A DNA stretch of 64,000 nucleotides from a bacterium (GTDB lineage Bacteria > Krumholzibacteriota > Krumholzibacteriia > LZORAL124-64-63), in the NCBI GenBank assembly GCA_024223715.1, contig JAAEOA010000047.1:1-64000 (forward strand), read 5' to 3'. A program made the position numbers and the translations under genes. Shown piece after piece: positions 31,270 through 38,961 of the stretch. Position 1 is the stretch's first letter. Every line of letters starts with the position of its first letter. The notes beneath the pieces are model-generated. The model worked only from the letters and a program-made list of their open reading frames with translations. It was not told the origin of the DNA and searched no databases.

Positions 31270-31724
31270 GGTCTTATCTCCATGTGCCGGCTTGCCGGCT
31301 TAACCAAGCGTTTGGAATCGCCGGCTTCTTCCGGCTAAATCCCTCTTCGCTTCAAAATGGCTCGGCTATCATTCCAGGATACCGTTTTGGCAAATCCCAG
31401 CGACTGTCGAACCTCATCCTCCGACGGTCGGAGGAATCTTGTGGGCGCATCGTCGCGGCTGTTAAGCAAAAACGATCGATGGGCACGTTTTCTGAGAGTT
31501 TCAGGAGAATTCAGGCATTTTCCATGACCTGGCTGTAAAGCACTAATCCTGACTGAGACTCTATATCCGGAAACGCTTTAAATGGCGATTCCGCAAACCC
31601 TTGCCATTCATCCCAATGAAAGCCACATCCTTGTGGTGTCATTTGGTTCCTGAAAATAGCGATGGGATTTCCTGCTAAAAAATTCACTCCCTGACAGATT
31701 TCCTTATCCGATTTATCAGAGACG

Positions 31725-32106
31725 CTACCCAAAATAGGCTGTATTTACACATATAGCAAGTTTTTCGGAACTTGAATTTTCATTTGCATTCAATCCCGTA
31801 TTTTTTAGAACCGTGGTGGCGTTGCTGCCGGGTCCGTTTCCGGAAACCAAAACCTGTGCTCCGTATTCTGCAACTTTCAGAGCTGTCTTGGGAATGGCGC
31901 CATGGGATTCGTTTTCTACAGTTGTCTCATGGTTGATATTCGTTACCGGCAAACTGCTTCGCCAGAAAACGAGGTAGGCACCAGGTTTATGAGCTGGCGG
32001 ATCTAAAAGCAGGACTTGCCCAAATTCTGCACCAACCACTTCAACAACTGCAATACTCTGGCAATGGCCAAAGTGGGCACAGGATTTGCCGTCCTGAGTC
32101 GGGATT
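31725..32106 (-). pseudogene. remnant of NifX/NifB-type dinitrogenase iron-molybdenum cofactor family protein
   Basis: Manual reading upstream of ORF 31725-32039 gives *SAIPTQDGKSCAHFGHCQSIAVVEVVGAEFGQVLLLDPPAHKPGAYL..ESHGAIPKTALKVAEYGAQVLVSGNGPGSNATTVLKNTGL; stop directly upstream and no N-terminal Met. Confidence 0.6.
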
Positions 32107-32204
32107 GCTGATTATTAAATGGATGCGAGCCAAAAGACTTCTGCTAATTCAGTTTGCAACTAAATATCGCTCGAAAGAACTCCCTACAACTGCCGCTCCA
32201 GCCT

Positions 32205-32828
32205 TCAAGGCAACAGTACCGATGAAACTCCTTCTTGAAGAATTGTTGCAGGCTTTATTTCGTCGGCGAATCCATCTAAATCAAAGTGCAGTTTTGTTTC
32301 TGGATAATTCTCTAGTTGTATTTCAAGAATTGCCGGTCCGGATTCATCAGCAAGCAATAGCTGGCCAATGAGAGAGGCTACGCCACGCGAGTCTTCTATA
32401 TGGACTGAAGTTCCGTCCTGATTCAATTCAACATCAATTTCGACATCCCTATCCTGATTAATTGAATAAATAATCTTCCCATATTCCTGGCCGCGATAAT
32501 CTGGGATATCAATAACATATAAACATGAAAGAGTTACCGGTGAACCATTGGAAGAGGCACCAGAGACCTCATAACAAGTAAAAACAAATGCTCCATTTCG
32601 ACTACCCTCAGCGGTCAGTTCAACGCTGCCATAAGAAATATAGTCTCCAACCAAATTGTCTTCTACTTCACCAATTTTCGAATAAAGAATATTTTTATTG
32701 GCGCTACAGCCAATTGCCGAACAAAGACCTGCCAACAAACAAATGAAAAGAAAATTCTTTGTTTTAGAGTTCCAAACCCATCTCATTTTCAATTCCATGA
32801 GTGCCTTTGCCATTGTAATATTCTCCAT
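32205..32828 (-). CDS. hypothetical lipoprotein
   Basis: hydrophobic N-region followed by lipobox-like LCSAIGC, then beta-rich mature sequence. Confidence 0.6.
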   Translation of the reverse strand: MENITMAKALMELKMRWVWNSKTKNFLFICLLAGLCSAIGCSANKNILYSKIGEVEDNLVGDYISYGSVELTAEGSRNGAFVFTCYEVSGASSNGSPVTLSCLYVIDIPDYRGQEYGKIIYSINQDRDVEIDVELNQDGTSVHIEDSRGVASLIGQLLLADESGPAILEIQLENYPETKLHFDLDGFADEIKPATILQEGVSSVLLP

Positions 32829-33241
32829 TTTCCGGGTTATTATCTTTCAATTATCAAAGGGATGAAAAAATCATCCTGCACTTTACCGTTATTATCCAAG
32901 AGTTGTGCTCCCCTCTTGGATGAATCGCTTCCCAATCCCGCAGGGGGATGAGGAAAAGATTCGCCAGATTCGGGAATTATTCAAGATCTGAATAATGGAA
33001 TGTTTCCAGCTTGCTGAAGTAAAACAGTTGGGACAGGACAATGTCCACAAACATAAAGGAGAAATGTCACTAAGTTTTTGGCTAGAAAACGGCCCCGTGT
33101 TCTTGTACCCTTCATTGGGTATGCTGTGATTTGATCCAGCCAGCAGCATCAGATCCAGTCAAAGGATGATATCATGATTTCGGTCCAGTTGAAACGACAT
33201 GCTATCATTGCCACTTACATTTTCGTTATTTTCCTGTCTGC

Positions 33242-33483
33242 AATGTCAACGTTAACGCCCTGACCGTATATCGTGGTGAACTCTACTCTGGTGGCCGTTT
33301 CACTTCCACTGGCAATACTCCGTTGTCTGGATTCGCTCGCAGGGCCGACGGTCCCTGGCAGAACGTTGGTGGAGGTTGCAACAACATAGTCGACGATTTG
33401 ACCGTGTTCAACCATCGGCTCTATCTGACCGGTAATTTTGGCGTTGTGGGTGAAGGAGTACCTGTGGCGACTGGAGGCTGATG
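33242..33483 (+). pseudogene. beta-propeller-like gene fragment
   Basis: Manual reading NVNVNALTVYRGELYSGGRFTSTGNTPLSGFARRADGPWQNVGGGCNNIVDDLTVFNHRLYLTGNFGVVGEGVPVATGG*; no start codon or signal peptide in frame; motif typical of repeated secreted propeller proteins. Confidence 0.55.
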
Positions 33484-33596
33484 GTGAGGTGCAAACAGGG
33501 AAATTCCTGCTGGCGGAATGATCGGGTTCATGGAACTATCATTTTCGCAATTTCAAACTTTCGACTTTTCCTTTAGAACGATAACCTGGAGAAAAA

Positions 33597-34610
33597 ATGC
33601 ATCCGTTGAAAACATTATCAGGGTACTTACTAATGTTCGCAATTACAGGTGTATCATTTGGACAAGTGGAACAAATTGATTTCCCAATATTGGAGGGGCC
33701 CTACCTCGGCCAAAATCCACCAGGACTGCAGGCTGAAATGTTTGCACCAGGGATAATATCGACAGGATTGCATGATGATGCAGGACCAGCATTCAACCGT
33801 TCCGGAACAGAAATATTTTTCCGGATCGCCGGCAAACCCTACGGAATAATTGGCAATATGAAAGAGATAGACGGGCGGTGGACCAAGCCGGATCTGGCGC
33901 CTTTTTCGGGCCGATACCCCGATGGATTTACGGTTTTTTCACATGATGAAAAACGTATTTTTTTTGGTTCAAGGAGACCAGCAGGTGGCACAGGAGCACC
34001 TCCGGAAACAAACGACATATGGGCGGCCGACGTAACGGAAAACGGGTACGGCATTCCCTATAAACTGGGGCCACCGATAAACACTCCGGAAGCAGACGAA
34101 TACCTCACGTCAATTGCCGCCAATGGTAATTTGTACTTCAACAAGAGAGTAAATATTGACGGCAAGATGACATTTGAGACTTATTTCAGTGAATATATTG
34201 ACAATAAATATTCCGCACCACAAAAAGTAGACCTGCCTCTGGATCCAAATTTCATGTCCTTTGGAGGATCGGTTGACCCTGACGAAAAGTATATGATTGT
34301 ATTTGTCCGGGGCAAAGACAATGGATTTGGCAGTGATGATCTTTACGTCAGTTTTCATCATGATGACGGAAGCTGGGGTGAACTTATTAATCTTGGTAGT
34401 GAGGTTAACTCCCCTTTATCCGATGCATGGAATTGCATTACCCCGGACGGCAAGTACCTTTTTTTTGTGAGCTGGCGATATGATGGCGAATCGTATTCAG
34501 AAACTACGCCGACATACGATGAAATAATCGCAAAGAAGAAAGGGCATACTTATGGCTGGGGCGCTGACATCTACTGGGTAAGTACGGAACTAATAGAGAA
34601 ACTGAAATAA
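33597..34610 (+). CDS. exported WD40-like/PD40 beta-propeller protein
   Basis: signal peptide; repeats such as HDDAGPAFNRSGTEIFFRI, FSHDEKRIFFGSRRP, SPLSDAWNCITPDGKYLFFVS. Confidence 0.8.
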   Translation: MHPLKTLSGYLLMFAITGVSFGQVEQIDFPILEGPYLGQNPPGLQAEMFAPGIISTGLHDDAGPAFNRSGTEIFFRIAGKPYGIIGNMKEIDGRWTKPDLAPFSGRYPDGFTVFSHDEKRIFFGSRRPAGGTGAPPETNDIWAADVTENGYGIPYKLGPPINTPEADEYLTSIAANGNLYFNKRVNIDGKMTFETYFSEYIDNKYSAPQKVDLPLDPNFMSFGGSVDPDEKYMIVFVRGKDNGFGSDDLYVSFHHDDGSWGELINLGSEVNSPLSDAWNCITPDGKYLFFVSWRYDGESYSETTPTYDEIIAKKKGHTYGWGADIYWVSTELIEKLK

Positions 34611-34689
34611 AACCAGACCTGGCGCCGTTCACCTGGAAAAAAATGTCATCGATGGTTTCTATCGGCTTCTGAGTTCAATTGATTTTCGT

Positions 34690-35190
34690 TTAGACAGTAT
34701 CCAAGTCAGAAATGCCGGCATTTGTCCTGAATTGAATATCGGAAATTTCACTATTTTCAGAGAATTTGTTTTTGACACTCACTGGAATAATTTTCTGGCT
34801 GATGAGTATCACTCGAGTTGGCCGTCCCATTGAATTTCGGTCCACTGTAATTCCAAAAGTACGAATAGAATGTGACTTTCCACAATGATGTTCCAGCCGG
34901 TATTCAGAATCAAAGTATCGCGTCTTTCCATTAAGATGATCATTGAGTGATTCAATTACCTCTGGTAAATAGTCGGCATGAATGGATTTCTCCCACATTC
35001 CAGCATCGCCATAGTAAATCCCTTTTGGGAGACCAAAGAGTTGAGTCCATGTTTTATTCCAAGTAGTACGGCCACTTCGCACATCCCAATCCATGAATCC
35101 CGTGTCCCTGGAACTAACAGAAATACCCGTTTTTGATACCAAGGAAGGAAAATCCAATCGCAATTTTGTTTTACTGACTGTTTCAAACAT
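34690..35190 (-). CDS. stand-alone PAS-domain protein
   Basis: TGFMDWDVRSGRTTWNKTWTQLFGLPKGIYYGDAGMWEKSIHADYLPEVIESLNDHLNGKTRYFDSEYRLEHHCGKSHSIRTFGI; no output domain. Confidence 0.7.
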   Translation of the reverse strand: MFETVSKTKLRLDFPSLVSKTGISVSSRDTGFMDWDVRSGRTTWNKTWTQLFGLPKGIYYGDAGMWEKSIHADYLPEVIESLNDHLNGKTRYFDSEYRLEHHCGKSHSIRTFGITVDRNSMGRPTRVILISQKIIPVSVKNKFSENSEISDIQFRTNAGISDLDTV

Positions 35191-35695
35191 GGGGACTCCT
35201 TTCTGACTGATACGTTCAAATATTATCGACGTATTGACATAAATGTAAATTGGGAGTTATCCCTATTTTCAAACGGGAAACCCCTGATTTGCTGCTGGTA
35301 GTGAGGCTTAATTTCATTTTCGAATTTTTCTAAAATACCTAAATGATGATCGTTTCTTTTTTTCCTGAAAAATATTGGGAGAATTCCCGATCCAAACATA
35401 AGCCACGAGCGAATCGTTTTGGCAGTGGGATACCAGCCAGAAACACTGAGTCCATGGACGAGGTTATTCCTCTGGATGAGGATTGTTTCCTTTGGCACCA
35501 GTGTAGAGACGGGATAATAATTATTATTCCGTCTTATTCGCCCCGTTTGCGTCTGAATCTTCCCCTAACTGGCGCAAGCGGGGCACAAACCTGGTTGTGC
35601 CCAAATTCTCCCGTTTCTTTACTGGGACAGAGCTGTCCGTATGTTACAATTTAGTTGGCTGGAATAAATGTTAACCACATTTAAGATAGTGCCGG

Positions 35696-38437
35696 ATGGG
35701 AAATTTGAATGGGACAGGATCGTTTTTTACCAGCAAAGGAATTTCTGTGACACCCCCCCCCAAAAAGCAACCCACGCCAGTGATCCGCATCACAGAAGTC
35801 CGTGCGGAGTATACCAGCGCCCGGCGAATCAACACCAATCTGGAGCACCGAATCGCTCAGCAAAGCTGGGAACGGCCAGTGGTTTATATACCAGCTGAAA
35901 TCGACTTCACCACCGCGGCGGGTAACCGATACACCATTTCTGTTCGGGACTACGACGTGCGCTTTCTGGACCGTGTTTCGAAAGAAGAAGCGGTTGCCCA
36001 TGTCGATCGCATCCACAAGGCACGCCGCAGGGACTCTGAAGCTCATCATGAGCTAGAGGCCATTGCCCGCAGTTTGCACTCCGTGCTTTCGCCTCGGTTT
36101 CTCAAGAAAGAGATGGTCGAAAATGAGTATGTTGTTCCCTACACAACCGAGCAGAACTATCCCGAAACCTTGATCAGCAACAAAGGCTCGGTCTTGCTCC
36201 ATCTCTCACGCAAAGGATTTGCCACCCCCGACTTCTGCTTCCTGACATCAAAGGTCTACCACCTCGATAATGCCAACCGAAACAAAGCTCTGCATTCCGC
36301 CATGCGCAACCTGGTTAAATTGAGCGGGCGACGGTTGGGCGATCCGAACAACCCGTTGCTTATCGCCATACGTTCGGCCATGCCCGACTATTTGCCAGGA
36401 TTTATGCCCACCTACCTGAATGTCGGATATGTACCTGCCATGCTGTCCGGTTTGTCTGAACGGTATGGCCAGGCCGCGGTCTCACGCATCCGTTTAAATA
36501 ATCGGCGCACTATCCTTGAAGCTCTGGATCCGGACACCATAGAAGAGCTCACTTCCAACCTTCGCCACGACCTGACCGACACCGAGAACAATGACCTCGC
36601 AAAAAAGATCGAGGACTGCATCGCCCGACACGACCCGCAATTATTGACCGACCCTTATCACCAACTCGAGTTTCTGCTCGGTTGCGTGTACGATTATTAT
36701 GACCAACACTTCGATGCCCTGAGAAATTTCATGGGCAACACTGTTCGCTACCCGACGGTGATCATGCAACGTATGGTATGCAGCGTCATCAATCAGGATT
36801 CTTACGCTGGCGTGCTATACAGCCGTCACCCCCGCATCGGGTCAGGGGTTCACCTCCAGTTTGCGCGAACCATCTACGGTGAAGAACTCATGACCGGCCG
36901 CTTGGTCCCGGATGAGGTGCATTTCGCCTTGCCCGAGGAAGCTCGTAAAGAATTTCCCGCCGTCTATCACTTCTGGAAGCGGTTACCCCATTTGGAAAGA
37001 TTATTCCTTGGGCCGGTCATGGTGGAGTTCACGGCAGTTCTTGGTACTTTCACCATCCTGCAGGTTAACCAGGCTCAACTGGCTGGGGCAGGCATGCTAA
37101 CGGCCGTTATGGACCTTTATGAATCCGGGATCATCAATGCCCAGCGGGTACAGGAGCTGATTGAGCCGTTTCACATTCGGCAGCTGGAGTCAGATACCAT
37201 CGACCCGGAATCGTTCGAAGACCTTTCCCCATTTGCCCAGGGACTGTCTGTCCTTCCGCGCACGGCCGTCACGGGTCGCCTGTTCTTTTCGATAGAGAAA
37301 GCCGAGGCTGCAAAGGTCAAAGGAAAAGGCGGCAATGTCATTCTCGTGCAGGATCGTTTCACACCCGCCGATACTGTCAGCATGCAGAACGTTCAGGGCA
37401 TCTGCAGTCTCAGTCCTGCTGCAATCCACGTGGTGACCACCGCACAAACACTGGGCATCCCCTCATTGCTGGACCTCAAAAAAGACGGGGTGCACATTGG
37501 CGATGACGAAACCACTCTGATTGGCAGAAACGGGATAGTGATCAACGAAGGTCAGTGGGTTACGATCTCCAGCCGCAAGAAAACACTTTTCCTGGGTCGT
37601 GCGGCTTTCGCGACCGCCCGCTTGTTTCGATTCATGGATGGGGAGGATCTGGGTCTTCAACCAGATGAACAAGTCGAATTCACCCGGCTTGCCATGTATT
37701 ACCGACGCTATCAGGCCCTGATTGACCGATTCCACAAAACTGGATTCAAAAGCCTTCAGGAGTTTGGCCAGTCCATCCGTGGTGGCCAGCTCCAAAATCA
37801 TCCGGAAGATGCGCAGGAACTGGTGAATCGCTGTGTGGATCAGTATTGCGACATTGTGATCGAGAGACTCTTTGGCACCACCCTCGGTATGCATCTAAAT
37901 AACCGCACTGCTTTCCTTTTGCTCACCATCGAACGCCAGGTCACATTACTCACTGCGATGGTCAAATTCGCTGGCGAGCAAGGGCGCCATGGTTACCAGG
38001 CCGGTTCGTTTGTAATCGGCTGTCTTGTGGAGCCGGATGCTCCAGTTGATCTTTGGAAAAAGCTCTCACCCCAGGTATTAGGCTTCCTGCTGAACGAATG
38101 GGTTGTGCACCAGCAATATCGCGACCTCATTACCCAGATTGGTGAACGCAAACTTAACCGGGCCCGTGAAGTGATCCTCACCCAGGGGCTAAGCCCAATA
38201 CGCTTGCATGTGGGACGGGCCAAGGAATTTATTTCCCTGAAACTATCCGGAGTTGATCTTGATGCGGTGATCGACGCCCTTCCATCTCATGCCGAAACCC
38301 AAACTGAGGAAATTTTTAACCTTTTGAAGGAACCATATGGGGCGTTTTACGATTATGAACGGCAGTCATCGCTGGCACCTCTAAAAACCCTGTGTGAACA
38401 AATTGGTCGACCGGTGCCAAAGGCGGGAGACCGTTGA
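35696..38437 (+). CDS. PEP/pyruvate-binding (PPDK-like) protein lacking C-terminal TIM barrel
   Basis: SNKGSVLLHLSRKGFATPDFCFLT; PNNPLLIAIRSAMPDYLPGFMPTYLNVGY; central His-domain-like ILVQDRFTPADTVSMQNVQGICSLSPAAIHVVTTAQTLGIPSLL. Confidence 0.8.
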   Translation: MGNLNGTGSFFTSKGISVTPPPKKQPTPVIRITEVRAEYTSARRINTNLEHRIAQQSWERPVVYIPAEIDFTTAAGNRYTISVRDYDVRFLDRVSKEEAVAHVDRIHKARRRDSEAHHELEAIARSLHSVLSPRFLKKEMVENEYVVPYTTEQNYPETLISNKGSVLLHLSRKGFATPDFCFLTSKVYHLDNANRNKALHSAMRNLVKLSGRRLGDPNNPLLIAIRSAMPDYLPGFMPTYLNVGYVPAMLSGLSERYGQAAVSRIRLNNRRTILEALDPDTIEELTSNLRHDLTDTENNDLAKKIEDCIARHDPQLLTDPYHQLEFLLGCVYDYYDQHFDALRNFMGNTVRYPTVIMQRMVCSVINQDSYAGVLYSRHPRIGSGVHLQFARTIYGEELMTGRLVPDEVHFALPEEARKEFPAVYHFWKRLPHLERLFLGPVMVEFTAVLGTFTILQVNQAQLAGAGMLTAVMDLYESGIINAQRVQELIEPFHIRQLESDTIDPESFEDLSPFAQGLSVLPRTAVTGRLFFSIEKAEAAKVKGKGGNVILVQDRFTPADTVSMQNVQGICSLSPAAIHVVTTAQTLGIPSLLDLKKDGVHIGDDETTLIGRNGIVINEGQWVTISSRKKTLFLGRAAFATARLFRFMDGEDLGLQPDEQVEFTRLAMYYRRYQALIDRFHKTGFKSLQEFGQSIRGGQLQNHPEDAQELVNRCVDQYCDIVIERLFGTTLGMHLNNRTAFLLLTIERQVTLLTAMVKFAGEQGRHGYQAGSFVIGCLVEPDAPVDLWKKLSPQVLGFLLNEWVVHQQYRDLITQIGERKLNRAREVILTQGLSPIRLHVGRAKEFISLKLSGVDLDAVIDALPSHAETQTEEIFNLLKEPYGAFYDYERQSSLAPLKTLCEQIGRPVPKAGDR

Positions 38438-38461
38438 TTAGATCCCTGAAATGAAAGTGAG

Positions 38462-38908
38462 TTGAAAATGTTTAGAGTTGGATTTTCTGTTCTGGTTGTC
38501 TTGATTGCTTTTTTACCCACTAATGCTCACAGTCAGACAAACGCCCAGCTTACGGCCAAAGTCCAGGCAACTGAAAATGCTTTCGCCGCAACAATGGCCA
38601 ATCGTGATTTCGATGCATTTGCCACTTTTCTGACCGATGAATCGGTATTTTTTAGTGGAGAACAACCTCTTCAAGGCAAAGAAATGATAAAATCTGTTTG
38701 GAGCACTTATTATGCCGGGGATGCTGCGCCTTTTTCGTGGCGTTCCGAAACCGTTGTAGTTCTGCCCTCAGGGACATTGGCACACAGCAGTGGCCCTGTT
38801 ATGAATTCCGATGGACAAGAAGTTGCAACATTTAATTCAGTTTGGCGGTTGGAAGCTGGTGGTGAATGGAAAGTTATTTTTGATAAAGGTTGTAACAACT
38901 GCCAATAG
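38462..38908 (+). CDS. exported SnoaL/DUF4440-like (NTF2 fold) protein
   Basis: signal peptide; ENAFAATMANRDFDAFATFLTDESVFFSGEQPLQGKEMI..WSTYY..WRLEAGGEWKVIFDKG. Confidence 0.85.
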   Translation: MKMFRVGFSVLVVLIAFLPTNAHSQTNAQLTAKVQATENAFAATMANRDFDAFATFLTDESVFFSGEQPLQGKEMIKSVWSTYYAGDAAPFSWRSETVVVLPSGTLAHSSGPVMNSDGQEVATFNSVWRLEAGGEWKVIFDKGCNNCQ

Positions 38909-38917
38909 ATTTGGCTG

Positions 38918-38939
38918 GGGCCCCGCCGCAGCAGGGCCC
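38918..38939 (+). terminator. possible terminator hairpin
   Basis: gggccc / gggccc 6-bp GC stem between convergent genes. Confidence 0.4.
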
Positions 38940-38961
38940 GATATAAAAAATTATCAATACC

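Noticed and set aside
31284-31538. 84-aa plus-strand ORF opposite the RRM leader
   Set aside because: Overlaps repeats and hairpins; composition not coding-like.
37380-37480. Apparent loss of the catalytic His in the PPDK-like His domain (SPAA in place of SHAA)
   Set aside because: A better gap-free alignment places IHVVTTAQTLGIPS on SHAAVVARGLGIPA, which retains the His.
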